Source of the DNA: JABHQR01 sp043812455
Lineage (GTDB): Archaea; Nanobdellota; Nanobdellia; Woesearchaeales; GW2011-AR9
DNA: 56,162 nucleotides
Direction of reading: 5' to 3'
NCBI GenBank assembly: GCA_043812455.1
Contig: JBDRMB010000015.1
Location: 1-56,162, forward strand
Part shown: piece after piece, positions 1-8,538 of the stretch
How the letters are laid out: every line of letters starts with the position of its first letter
Numbering within the stretch: the first letter of the stretch is position 1
The notes under the pieces: generated by a model
Database searches by the model: none
Told to the model about the DNA's origin: nothing
Seen by the model: the letters and a program-made list of their open reading frames with translations, nothing else
Made by a program: the position numbers and the translations under genes

Positions 1-789
1 ATGTTTGATAAAATCTCCAAAAGAAGAAAATGAACCAGTAGCATATTCTTCTTTGTAAGTCCTGAAGAATCGTTCTACTTTACCATTTGTTTGTGGTCTA
101 TTTACTCTTGCCAAACAATGTTTTATTCCTAAAATATCCAATGTTGCTCTAAACATAGTATTTTCTTGTTTAGCATTCGGATGATTGGAGTAATACTGAG
201 ATCCATGATCAGTCATTACAGCTTTTGGTTTACCCCATTCAGCTATGCCTGAATGCAAGAGAATAAGACTATTTTCTGCCGTCTGTCTTTTGAACACGCC
301 ATGGCTTGTAATTAAGCGTGTTCTATCATCTATGTACACACTAACGTTTGTTCCAGAGAAGGGGTCATATGACCAATCAGTATGCCATAAATCATTTGGG
401 TTTGGGAGCTCATAACGAACCCATTTACGTGGTTTCTGTTTCTTTATATTTGGTTCAACCATTCCATTTCGCACAAGAATTTTGTCTATTTGTCTGTGCG
501 AAATAGCAAATCCTTTTCCCTTAAGGATTTGCTCAATATGGCATGCGCCATAACGATGTCTTCGTCTAATATCAAGTATAATCTCAACAGCATTTTGATT
601 AAGAATTGTTTCTGAACGACCAGTTTTATGGTCTTTTAGGCCGTCCCAACCAAATTCTTTGTATTTATCAAGAATTTGATAAATTGCGCTTCTGTGAATT
701 TTTTGGGCTTGAACAATTTTTTTTACTGAAAGCCCTTTGTTGTATTGCTTAACAATCCAAACACATTTCTTAAAAGTTAGTTTGTACAT
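1..789 (-). CDS. IS481-family transposase (partial, C-terminus outside window)
   Basis: This open frame begins ATG-TAC-AAA at 789 and reads leftward off the window, giving 263 residues. The first ~60 residues are a helix-turn-helix region of the kind that opens IS481/IS3-like transposases. An rve integrase core follows. The three catalytic acidic residues are visible: Asp in HTDWSY, Asp in TDHGSQY and Glu in NGKVERFF, with the spacing expected of a DDE retroviral-type integrase. The product should cut and join the element ends. No frameshift is seen, so the element may be intact beyond the edge. Confidence 0.9.
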   Translation of the reverse strand, partial: MYKLTFKKCVWIVKQYNKGLSVKKIVQAQKIHRSAIYQILDKYKEFGWDGLKDHKTGRSETILNQNAVEIILDIRRRHRYGACHIEQILKGKGFAISHRQIDKILVRNGMVEPNIKKQKPRKWVRYELPNPNDLWHTDWSYDPFSGTNVSVYIDDRTRLITSHGVFKRQTAENSLILLHSGIAEWGKPKAVMTDHGSQYYSNHPNAKQENTMFRATLDILGIKHCLARVNRPQTNGKVERFFRTYKEEYATGSFSSFGDFIKH

Positions 790-815
790 ATAACCTCACC
801 AGAGGTTATTTATAC

Positions 816-840
816 TGTCTAGTTAAAACGTGATACTACA
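816..840. repeat. Probable terminal inverted repeat of the IS481-type element
   Basis: The 25 bases immediately before the ordinary intergenic sequence read TGTAGTATCACG... on the minus strand, 26 bases upstream of the transposase start. Position, length and the TGT tip fit an IS end. Assignment is by position only because the partner repeat is not in the window. Confidence 0.55.
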
Positions 841-969
841 GTGAGGAGGGGTTTACTCAGTTAAGAGCAGGTACTGGAAATAATAAATTTAATAAACTAA
901 TTGGGTAGTAAATAATAGTAAAAATAGTAAAGGTGATTATTTTGAATCTATTTTTGGAGCTGAGATACA

Positions 970-1554
970 ATGAAAAAGTCAATAAGGGATAAATTATTTG
1001 CGTTAATTGTTGCTGTTGTTATTAGCTTAATTGGTTTTGTATTGATTGCTAATTTTAATTTCAGTGAAATAAAAGGCAGTGAGGATAATGAAATGAATGG
1101 AATAGCTGTAATAAAAACTAATATTGGTACTATGAAAATTCAATTAGAACTTGAAAAAGCTCCTTTGACCAGTCAAAACTTTATAGATTTGGCAAATAAA
1201 GGGTTTTATGATGGGTTGATCTTTCATAGAGTTATTGAGAACTTTATGATTCAAGGTGGTGATCCTAACGGAGATGGTACTGGTGGTCCTGGTTATAAAA
1301 TTGATGATGAGTTTCATCCATACTTGAGTCATAGTAAAGCTGGTATTTTGTCAATGGCAAATTCCGGACCTAATACTGGTGGTAGTCAGTTTTTCATAAC
1401 TTTAGTACCTACTCCCTGGCTTGACGGAGCACATGCAGTTTTTGGGCATGTAATTGAAGGGGAAGATGTTTTGGCTGAGATTGGTGCAGTAGAAACCGGT
1501 GCTAGAGATAAGCCATTAGAAGATGTAGTGATTGAATCAATTACTATTGAATAA
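970..1554 (+). CDS. Cyclophilin-type peptidyl-prolyl isomerase, membrane-anchored
   Basis: This 194-residue protein catalyses cis-trans isomerisation of prolyl bonds. Residues ~8-28 form one hydrophobic segment after a basic start, so the enzyme is probably tethered to the membrane or exported, unlike cytosolic cyclophilins. The rest is a compact single-domain cyclophilin with the hallmark motifs FHRVIENFMIQGGDP, GILSMANSGPNTGGSQFFIT and WLDGAHAVFGHV, covering the catalytic Arg, the Gln-Gly-Gly stretch and the His near the active site. The next gene encodes a large secreted protein, so a role in folding exported proteins is plausible but inferred. Confidence 0.93.
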   Translation: MKKSIRDKLFALIVAVVISLIGFVLIANFNFSEIKGSEDNEMNGIAVIKTNIGTMKIQLELEKAPLTSQNFIDLANKGFYDGLIFHRVIENFMIQGGDPNGDGTGGPGYKIDDEFHPYLSHSKAGILSMANSGPNTGGSQFFITLVPTPWLDGAHAVFGHVIEGEDVLAEIGAVETGARDKPLEDVVIESITIE

Positions 1555-1574
1555 TTTTTTTTTATTTTCTTTTA
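1555..1574 (+). terminator. T-rich transcription terminator after the cyclophilin gene
   Basis: The stop codon is followed directly by nine T residues, then A and further T runs. Archaeal RNA polymerase terminates on such coding-strand oligo-T tracts without needing a hairpin. Confidence 0.5.
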
Positions 1575-1630
1575 AGTTTGTTAGTTCTGAGATTTTTCTT
1601 ACCGTTTCTAAATAATAATCTAAAAAGGGC

Positions 1631-1744
1631 ATGTCCGAAATAGAAAACATTTGTATACTGGGGCACGGCGCGATTATAAATTTCCTTTGTAAATTTATGC
1701 GCCTCATTTGGCGCCAGTATACAAAATCAAGTTATTCCGGACAT
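1631..1744. repeat. Structured intergenic element, copy A (inner core 1651-1724)
   Basis: The core is an 11-bp inverted repeat (TTGTATACTGG / CCAGTATACAA) enclosing GGCGC/GCGCC arms and an apical hairpin ATAAATTT-loop-AAATTTAT. An outer imperfect repeat ATGTCCGAAATAG (1631-1643) / TTATTCCGGACAT (1732-1744) encloses the core. The core aligns to copy B at 34164-34241 on the other strand: both have ACTGG-x-GCACGGCGCGATTA on one side and TGCGCCTC...TTGGCGCCAGTA on the other. It lies between a terminator and the promoter of the next gene, so it may be its own small RNA or a palindromic mobile element (MITE or REP-like). Confidence 0.7.
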
Positions 1745-1762
1745 ATACATCTAAAAAATAAA

Positions 1763-1771
1763 ATATATAAA
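1763..1771 (+). promoter_or_regulatory. TATA box for the giant acidic secreted protein
   Basis: ATATATAAA is centred about 30 bases before the ATG at 1797. That spacing puts the transcription start at or just before the start codon, so the mRNA is likely leaderless. Confidence 0.6.
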
Positions 1772-1796
1772 GGGTAGAATATTACTAGCTTAAATA

Positions 1797-4700
1797 ATGT
1801 TAAAAAAAGGTGTGGTGTTATTAGTAACGTTTATTCTTTTAGTAAGCACAGTCTCTGCAGTTGACCTTGACCAAGTTTCTGATTATGCTGAACAGTATGA
1901 AGATGGTACTTTAAGTTATTTGAAATTTAAGACTTATATGTATTCTATCGAAAAACAATTCTATGATGAACTGGATGATAGCAGACAAGAATTTTATCTA
2001 GAAGATGATAAGGTCAATGAAAAAGATTCTCGTTTAAATGATGAGATTAGAGAGTTAGGCAAAGATGCTGAACAAGCCTTCATGGAAGGCGACATGGAAG
2101 AATTACAATCCATTATTGAGCAGCTTATTGAAAAATTTGAAGAACAAGGTGATGATAAAGCAGTAGAACTCTTAAAAGAACTTAGTGAAGCTGCCGCGAA
2201 TGAAGATTATGATAAAATTGAAGATTTAGCTCAAAAGTTGCCTAAAGATAAGTTTGGTGGTGATGATAAAGATGGTTATCGCATGGATGGTTGGGACATT
2301 GAAGTTGTAGAAGAAATTTTTGGTGAACCTACTTGGTACGAATACCGTGTTTGGGTAGAGAATGAAAATCAAGACATTTTCCTTGACGAACCAGTTCCAA
2401 GGTTTGAAAAAAGATTGTTTGATGGTGAAGAAATTAAAATTACATTAAATGCCTGGCCGAACATGATCAAAGATGGTGAGGATTACATTTTATTTTACCA
2501 TATCGGTTTGGAAACTAGGATCAAACAAGGAGAAGAATTAGATGTCCAAGCAATAATAAGTTATATGGAAGAAAAAACTGAGGCATACCAGTCAGGAGAT
2601 TTATCATTACAAGAATTTGCTCAAGAAGCTGCTTTACAAGAACGAGCATTTCATCAATACTTATGGGATAATAAGGAAGATTGTGAAGATTTATTTTCTG
2701 GAGTTTTAGATGAAGAAGAAAATTCTGACGTTGTTATAATTGAAGGATTGTTAGCAGAAAATAAAAATTTCTTTGCCAGAATTAACCTTCAACACGAAAT
2801 TAATTCAGAATGGGACAATTTTAATTTCTGGGTGCATATTGAAAGCCGAGAACGTAACGATGATTGGGATTCTCCGGAAGATGATTATAATTCTGAAGAT
2901 ATGTTCGGCAAATCTGCAGATGATATTTGGGAAGAATTTTCTGAAGACTTTGTTGAAATGATGGAAGATGTTGTAGGTGCTGATTCTGCAAGTGAAGCTA
3001 ACAAAGCGTTCTTTTCTCAGGAACGTCGACTTAACCATCTTTTGGGAGAACTTAACTGGAGAGCAAACGAAGAGAAAGGTATTACTGTTGATGAACTGGA
3101 AGACGATTTGTACGATTTGATTAAAGAAGTTGCTACTGATGTTAATAAGGAACGAATGGAAAAAACTCGGTACAGAACTTATCTTATCAAAGAAACTGTC
3201 CAGCAAACTAATACTTGGTGTCGAAGTGAAGACAAGGAATGTGATTCTGATGAATATTGTAAAGATGCTGAATGTGTTTCTGCCAAAGGTGGTAATGAAG
3301 TTTGTGAGAATGGTAAAGATGATGACAATGATGGTTATTGGGATTGTGAAGATCCTGACTGTAATTGTAAAGGAGATGATGGCAGGAAAGGTTGGTTTGA
3401 TGATAATGATGATAATGATGATTGGGACCATGATAACGATGATGGCTCTTATGAAGAAAGTGAATGTAAAGATGGTTGTGAAGATGAATGTCCTGGAGCG
3501 GACGGGACTGATTGTATAAACGACCAATGTAAATGTTATTATGAAAATCATTCAGATGATGACGATGATGATTGGGATGATGATTCTGGTAGTGATGATA
3601 ATTCTGGTGATGATAGTTCCGGCGAAGATGATCAAAGTGATGATAGTGGCAGTGGAGAAGCTGATGATTCTGGACAAGATGATGACAGTTCAGGAGAAGA
3701 TTCTGGCAGTGACGATTCTGGTGGTGACGATAGTTCTGATAATAGTGGTGATGATGGAGGAAGTGATAACTCTGGTGGTGATAGCGGTTCAGATGATGGT
3801 GGTTCTTCAGATTCAATTAGCGGTTCTGCAGTTGACGTGTTCTCTGAACAGGATAAAAAAGGAATTAACATGTTCAAACTTTGGTGGAACGTAGCTAAGA
3901 TTTCTACTTATTCAATTACAGGTTCTGCTGTAAACGTTTTTGATGATGTTGGTGCATCAGAAGATGGAGAAGAAAGTAATGATGAACCTGCAGAAGAACC
4001 AGTAGAGGAACCTCAAGAAGATAATTCTAATGAAGAAGAAACAGTGGAAGAGCCTGTAGAAGAAACTCCTGAAGATAATCAAAAAGAAAGTGAAGGAACT
4101 GATGATTCAGAGCAAGAAGACGGTTCTGATAATGAAGAAAGTGATGACGAAGAAGTAAATGAAGATTGGGATGAAGACAAAGATAATAATGATAAAGATA
4201 ATGATTATAATTGGTTTGATGATGTAGATGATTGGAGCAATCCTTGTGAAGACCAATGTCAAGAATGTTGGAAATGTGATTGGGAAACTGAAGGTGATCA
4301 ATGTAATGAATATTGTATCCCATGTAATTTATGTCAGTATGAAGAAGGCGATTATGAATGTCATGATAACCAACAATTTAACGAAGAATTTGCGTATTGT
4401 GAATGTGATGAAGGTTATAGTGACTGTGACGGAGATTGGGAAAACGGTTGTGAATTAGAAGGATGGTGTGAAAGCTGTCAAGAAGATAGTGACTGTGCAC
4501 CAGCCAGGTGTGGAGAAGATCCAAGAAGAATAATTACTTTCACTTGTGAACAAGGCGAAGGCTGGGAAGAAGATAAAGAAGTTTTAGAATTGGGTGCAGA
4601 ATGTAACGTTTTAAGTGACGGAACTAAAGAAGCTGGTTTTTGGATTGGTGGCTGGGGCGAAGAATTACAAGATTTTGAAAAGTATAAACAAGAAGAACAT

Positions 4701-5618
4701 CAAAAGGGCGAGGAAGATTGGTGTAAAAAGGAACTGGAATGGTTAACTGAAGAGCGATTAATGATTCAGGAATCTTTTAATGATGAATTTATTGCCTGGT
4801 TCTTTAACGAGTTTGTTGATGATAATCCTACCGAGTTTGAAGATCATATGCGAATGGTACACAGTTTACACAGAATATTAATGGAAAATACTGACCGTAC
4901 CGCTTGGTCATTAGAATGTTTAGGAGAATCAGAATTTCCAGAAGAGTACCAACCAATCCAAGTAAGTTATGAAAGTGTTTATGGTGAAATTGAAATCTGG
5001 GAAGAGTTTAAAGTAACTGACCATTTTAGTGAAACTGAAATTAATGTTCTCAATCCGTACATGAAAATTTGGATTTTTCCACCAAAAGAATTTATTGTTG
5101 AAAAAATGAAAGAAGAGTTTGGCGGTCCGAAAGGTCCACCACCGCACGAGATTGCAGAAATCAAAGAGAACAAAGTTATCATGAAGAAAATTAACAAAAT
5201 CAGTAAACGCTTTGATGATGGTGCAGAAATTAAACTCCAAGTAGTTGACAATGGCGAAGTTCTGTTCCAGAATTTAATGAAGATTAATCCTGATATAATC
5301 CTGCGAATGCAAAGTATTGATGAAAGTTATTCAGGGTCGATTGATGCTACTGTAAGTGTAGAGATGGATTTCTTATACGAGATGATGAGTACTATTGCTA
5401 AAGAGGTTGAAGGTGGACATGTGGAGGGTCCATGGTGGGAAGAGCGCAGTGATTATGAACGTGGTGGTGTTGAAGAAGCATGGATTGCGATAAAAGTTTT
5501 AGGTAACATTATTGTAGCTGTAACCAATGGTGAGATTGATGTTGAGCCAGACAGTAGAACTGACGATATTGTATTCTCTTTGAAAGAAATAGTTACTATG
5601 ATGTCAATGGGTGGTTAG
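1797..5618 (+). CDS. Giant acidic secreted or surface protein
   Basis: This 1273-residue protein starts with a clear signal peptide (two Lys, ~15 hydrophobic residues, cleavage near VSA). Residues ~20-470 are a charged helical part. A cysteine-bearing segment follows with the motif CENGKDDDNDGYWDCEDPDC, a calcium-binding-like pattern known from secreted repeat proteins. Next comes a ~110-residue Asp/Ser/Gly low-complexity stretch, then the near-duplicate motifs SISGSAVDVF and SITGSAVNVF about 30 residues apart, an acidic Pro/Glu region, a second Cys-rich block with CDEGYSDCDGDWENGCE, and a ~350-residue C-terminal domain that I do not recognise. No C-terminal membrane helix is obvious. An extracellular, possibly calcium-loaded, role is inferred. 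Asp/Glu codon repeats create long spurious open frames on both strands here. Confidence 0.85.
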   Translation: MLKKGVVLLVTFILLVSTVSAVDLDQVSDYAEQYEDGTLSYLKFKTYMYSIEKQFYDELDDSRQEFYLEDDKVNEKDSRLNDEIRELGKDAEQAFMEGDMEELQSIIEQLIEKFEEQGDDKAVELLKELSEAAANEDYDKIEDLAQKLPKDKFGGDDKDGYRMDGWDIEVVEEIFGEPTWYEYRVWVENENQDIFLDEPVPRFEKRLFDGEEIKITLNAWPNMIKDGEDYILFYHIGLETRIKQGEELDVQAIISYMEEKTEAYQSGDLSLQEFAQEAALQERAFHQYLWDNKEDCEDLFSGVLDEEENSDVVIIEGLLAENKNFFARINLQHEINSEWDNFNFWVHIESRERNDDWDSPEDDYNSEDMFGKSADDIWEEFSEDFVEMMEDVVGADSASEANKAFFSQERRLNHLLGELNWRANEEKGITVDELEDDLYDLIKEVATDVNKERMEKTRYRTYLIKETVQQTNTWCRSEDKECDSDEYCKDAECVSAKGGNEVCENGKDDDNDGYWDCEDPDCNCKGDDGRKGWFDDNDDNDDWDHDNDDGSYEESECKDGCEDECPGADGTDCINDQCKCYYENHSDDDDDDWDDDSGSDDNSGDDSSGEDDQSDDSGSGEADDSGQDDDSSGEDSGSDDSGGDDSSDNSGDDGGSDNSGGDSGSDDGGSSDSISGSAVDVFSEQDKKGINMFKLWWNVAKISTYSITGSAVNVFDDVGASEDGEESNDEPAEEPVEEPQEDNSNEEETVEEPVEETPEDNQKESEGTDDSEQEDGSDNEESDDEEVNEDWDEDKDNNDKDNDYNWFDDVDDWSNPCEDQCQECWKCDWETEGDQCNEYCIPCNLCQYEEGDYECHDNQQFNEEFAYCECDEGYSDCDGDWENGCELEGWCESCQEDSDCAPARCGEDPRRIITFTCEQGEGWEEDKEVLELGAECNVLSDGTKEAGFWIGGWGEELQDFEKYKQEEHQKGEEDWCKKELEWLTEERLMIQESFNDEFIAWFFNEFVDDNPTEFEDHMRMVHSLHRILMENTDRTAWSLECLGESEFPEEYQPIQVSYESVYGEIEIWEEFKVTDHFSETEINVLNPYMKIWIFPPKEFIVEKMKEEFGGPKGPPPHEIAEIKENKVIMKKINKISKRFDDGAEIKLQVVDNGEVLFQNLMKINPDIILRMQSIDESYSGSIDATVSVEMDFLYEMMSTIAKEVEGGHVEGPWWEERSDYERGGVEEAWIAIKVLGNIIVAVTNGEIDVEPDSRTDDIVFSLKEIVTMMSMGG

Positions 5619-5630
5619 GTTTACAGATAA

Positions 5631-6833
5631 TTGTTTGACAAAAGTATTTTAAACATAAAAATAATTCTTAATTCTGTGAAAAAAGAGAAAAATGTTTTAT
5701 TGTTAGGTCTAGTAAGTTTCATCAATGACACTTCCAGTAAAATAATTGAACCGTTATTACCATTATTTATTGCTTCTCTTGGTGGTGGCGGGATTGCAAT
5801 TGGTTTGATTTCTGGTCTGAGTGAATCAGTTGCTGCTATTTTCAAGATGCTTTCTGGGTATTGGGGTGATAAATTACAGAAACGGAAAGGGTTTGTCTTT
5901 GGCGGTTACCTTACTTCAGCATTAGCCAAATTTGGGTTAGCATTTTCTACAGTTTGGGGTTTGGTCTTAGCTTTAAAATCTGTAGAACGGTTAGGTAAGG
6001 GATTACGTTCAGCTCCTCGAGATGCTATCTTGGCAAGTTCTGTGGATAAAGAAAAAAGAGGTAAATATTTTGGCATCCATCGCGCGTTTGATAGTGGTGG
6101 TTCAGTACTTGGTTCATTATTGGCTTTGTTATTATTTTGGTATTTAGGGATGAGTTTCAAGATGCTGTTCATCATTGCTGGGATTTTGGGAATATTTTCT
6201 GTCCTGCCAGTGTTGTTTGTTAAGGAGAAAAAAGTTGTGCCTGAGCAGAAATTCAGTTTCAAAGTCGGCTGGAAAGAGATGAACAAAGAGTTGAAATGGT
6301 TCTTTATCATTTCAGCTATGTTTGCGTTAGCAAATTTCAGTTACATGTTTTTTGTTTTGAGAGTGCAAGATTTTTTTACTGGTAGCTTATTAGTTGGTGG
6401 ACCATTATTGTTTTACATCATTTATCAAGTATCTTATACTGTGATGGCGGTGCCTGCTGGATTTTTAAGTGACAGAATTGGTCGCCGTAAAGTTTTGATG
6501 CTGGGATATGGCTCTTTTATCTTAGTATGTTTAGGGTTTATCTTTTTTGATAAGTTCTGGCATTTTATTATCATGTTTTTGTTGTACGGGTTAATGTACG
6601 CATTAGTTAATTCTACGGAACGTGCCTATGTTTCAGATCTGGCACCACGAAACATCCGCGGGACTGCGTTAGGAACATATTACTTGTTCACTTCATTAGC
6701 TGTACTGCCAGGCGGGTTGATTGCAGGATTGCTTTGGGACTTGAGCAAGATTTATACGTTCAGTTATGGTATTGCGCTAGGTGTAATTGTGCTGTTCTTG
6801 TTTTGGGTTGCTGTCAGAGAGAATGAACATTAG
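5631..6833 (+). CDS. Major facilitator superfamily transporter
   Basis: This is a 400-residue, roughly 12-helix membrane protein. The N-terminal half has FINDTSSKIIEPLLPLF and a loop with GYWGDKLQKRK. The second half repeats the MFS signature as GFLSDRIGRRK between helices 8 and 9. Such signatures mark solute/proton antiporters or uniporters; the substrate cannot be read. The only start that keeps the first helix intact is a TTG at 5631, twelve bases after the preceding stop, so it is probably cotranscribed with the secreted protein. It converges with dnaJ. Confidence 0.85.
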   Translation: MFDKSILNIKIILNSVKKEKNVLLLGLVSFINDTSSKIIEPLLPLFIASLGGGGIAIGLISGLSESVAAIFKMLSGYWGDKLQKRKGFVFGGYLTSALAKFGLAFSTVWGLVLALKSVERLGKGLRSAPRDAILASSVDKEKRGKYFGIHRAFDSGGSVLGSLLALLLFWYLGMSFKMLFIIAGILGIFSVLPVLFVKEKKVVPEQKFSFKVGWKEMNKELKWFFIISAMFALANFSYMFFVLRVQDFFTGSLLVGGPLLFYIIYQVSYTVMAVPAGFLSDRIGRRKVLMLGYGSFILVCLGFIFFDKFWHFIIMFLLYGLMYALVNSTERAYVSDLAPRNIRGTALGTYYLFTSLAVLPGGLIAGLLWDLSKIYTFSYGIALGVIVLFLFWVAVRENEH

Positions 6834-6867
6834 AAAGAACTAATGCTAAAAAGAATTAATATTATTT

Positions 6868-7992
6868 TCACCCAAACACTTTTTTGAAGAAACTTTTGTG
6901 TGGCTGATCTTCTTTCAGTTCCTTAATCAACTCTTTCTGTTTTTTAGATAGTTTCTTTGGCACAACTATTTGCACCTTAACTAACTGATCACCACTACCT
7001 GAATAACGGATGTGCGGCATACCTTTCCCACGCATTCTCAATACAGTTTCAGAGTCTGTACCTGCTGGAATTTTTAGTTTAGCTTTTCCGTCAATGGTAG
7101 GAACTTCGATCTCTCCACCAAGTGATGCTAATGTGAACGAGATTGGAAGAGTAATATGTAAATCCGCACCGTCACGTTCAAAATATTTATGTTCTTTAAC
7201 GTGAACCATTACGTAAAGGTCACCTGAAGGACCGTTGTTACTACCAACTTCTCCTTCACCAGTAACCCGCAATCTCATTCCATCTTCAATACCTGCTGGA
7301 ATGTTAACTTCGATCTTTTTCCTATTACGCACCAGGCCTTCTCCACCACAGTTACTGCATGAATCTTGAGGAAGTTCACCTTTGCCGTGACAGTAAGGAC
7401 AAGGACCGGTCTGTTGAAAGATTCCGAACGGTGTTCTTTGCGTTCTTTTCATATAACCTGAACCATTACAATGATGGCAAGCTTCAAAGTTCTTAGCACC
7501 TCTACCATTACATTCTGGACAATATTCAAGTTTGTTAAGTTGGATAGTATGTTTAGTATCTTCAGAAGCGTCTTCTAATGTGATTTCAGTTTCGTAAAGT
7601 AAGTCTGAACCTCTTCTAGATCTGGAACCGCGTCTGCTTCCTCCACCACCAAACAATTGGTCAAAGACGTCATCAAAGTTACCGAAAGCCCCTGATCTAA
7701 ACTGTGACATGATGTCAGAGAAGTCAAACCCTTGATAATTACCAGCTCCTCCTGCTCCACCTTGGAATGCAGCACTGCCAAATTGGTCGTATTGTTGACG
7801 TTTGGTGTCATCACCCAACACTGAAACTGCTTCATTGATTTCTTTAAATTTTTCTTCATATTCTTTCTTTTTTTCTTCTGGAGCGCGGTCTGGATGGTAT
7901 TTTAATGCTAACTTTTTGAACGCTTTTTTAATCTCTTCTTTAGTTGCGCCTTTTTCTATTCCAAGAGTTTTGTAATAATCTTTATCTGCCAT
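6868..7992 (-). CDS. dnaJ: Chaperone DnaJ (Hsp40)
   Basis: This 374-residue DnaJ has complete type I architecture. The J-domain (residues 1-70, HPD in KYHPDRAP) stimulates DnaK ATPase. A Gly/Phe-rich linker with FGNFDDVFDQLFGGGG follows. Four zinc-binding CxxCxGxG repeats follow (CPECNGRG, CHHCNGSG, CPYCHGKG, CSNCGGEG). The C-terminal substrate-binding domains end the protein. It is the last gene of the minus-strand chaperone operon, 9 bases after the histidine phosphatase gene. Haloarchaea and many DPANN archaea are known to have acquired this bacterial system. Confidence 0.97.
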   Translation of the reverse strand: MADKDYYKTLGIEKGATKEEIKKAFKKLALKYHPDRAPEEKKKEYEEKFKEINEAVSVLGDDTKRQQYDQFGSAAFQGGAGGAGNYQGFDFSDIMSQFRSGAFGNFDDVFDQLFGGGGSRRGSRSRRGSDLLYETEITLEDASEDTKHTIQLNKLEYCPECNGRGAKNFEACHHCNGSGYMKRTQRTPFGIFQQTGPCPYCHGKGELPQDSCSNCGGEGLVRNRKKIEVNIPAGIEDGMRLRVTGEGEVGSNNGPSGDLYVMVHVKEHKYFERDGADLHITLPISFTLASLGGEIEVPTIDGKAKLKIPAGTDSETVLRMRGKGMPHIRYSGSGDQLVKVQIVVPKKLSKKQKELIKELKEDQPHKSFFKKVFG

Positions 7993-8001
7993 TTGTTAAT
8001 T

Positions 8002-8538
8002 CTATTTGATGGTATAAATCCAACCTGGTTTCCATGCCTTAACTTTTCTCCAATCTTCATTAATTGCTTGTTCCCAAGTTTTTCCTTTCAACAAAACTTC
8101 TATTGCTAATTGTGGTGCTTGGTGTGCAACAATAGCAACGTGTTTATCATCATAATTTTCTTTTAAAAATTTTATAAAGTCTGCAATTCTGTTTTCAACA
8201 TCCTTGTAACTCTCACCGTTAGGATATTTTTTGTCAATATAATTTAAAATTTTCCAATCCTTCTTTTTACTGTTCCAATCACCATAATTACATTCTCTAA
8301 TTCTTTTATCTTGAATAATCTTATACTTATCACCAAACGCTAAATTTGCAGAGTCTATTGCTCTTTTCAAATCTGAACAAAATACGATGTCAAAATTTTG
8401 GTCAGCAACCATTGGTCCTAGTCTTTTTGCCTGTTCAATACCTAATTCTGATAATTCTCCTTGGTCCCATCCTGTGGCTTTATGGGTTTCATTGTCTGTA
8501 GTTGTACCATGTACAAAATAAGTTATTTTAACTGCCAT
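8002..8538 (-). CDS. Histidine phosphatase superfamily protein (phosphoglycerate mutase-like)
   Basis: About 178 residues. Histidine phosphatases carry a phospho-accepting His in an RHG motif. Here it reads YFVHGTTTDNE, with Val replacing the usual Arg. Other catalytic landmarks are present: GELSELGIEQAKRLG, SDLKRAIDSA, RIRECNYGDW and the second His in IVAHQAP. The substrate cannot be told. I chose the ATG at 8538, five bases after a GAGGT Shine-Dalgarno, over the ATG two codons upstream; the start overlaps the end of the HD gene by 11 bases, suggesting translational coupling. Confidence 0.85.
   Translation of the reverse strand: MAVKITYFVHGTTTDNETHKATGWDQGELSELGIEQAKRLGPMVADQNFDIVFCSDLKRAIDSANLAFGDKYKIIQDKRIRECNYGDWNSKKKDWKILNYIDKKYPNGESYKDVENRIADFIKFLKENYDDKHVAIVAHQAPQLAIEVLLKGKTWEQAINEDWRKVKAWKPGWIYTIK

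Larger units (their letters stand above)
1..840 (-). mobile_element. IS481-type insertion sequence, one end only
   Basis: A DDE transposase gene runs leftward from 789 and is cut by the window edge. The bases just outside its start end in a plausible terminal inverted repeat at 816-840, which read on the minus strand begins TGTAG, as element tips of this family commonly do. The other end lies outside the window, so the inverted repeat and target duplication cannot be confirmed. Confidence 0.75.

Noticed and set aside
2773..5251. Many long open frames on both strands inside the giant secreted protein
   Set aside because: They arise from GAT/GAA/TCT codon repeats. The translations are low-complexity (poly His, Ile or Met), lack starts with promoters and overlap a clear gene with a signal peptide.
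5631..6833. Frameshift at the start of the MFS gene because no ATG is available
   Set aside because: A TTG codon at 5631 restores a normal N-terminus of family length, so no frameshift is needed.
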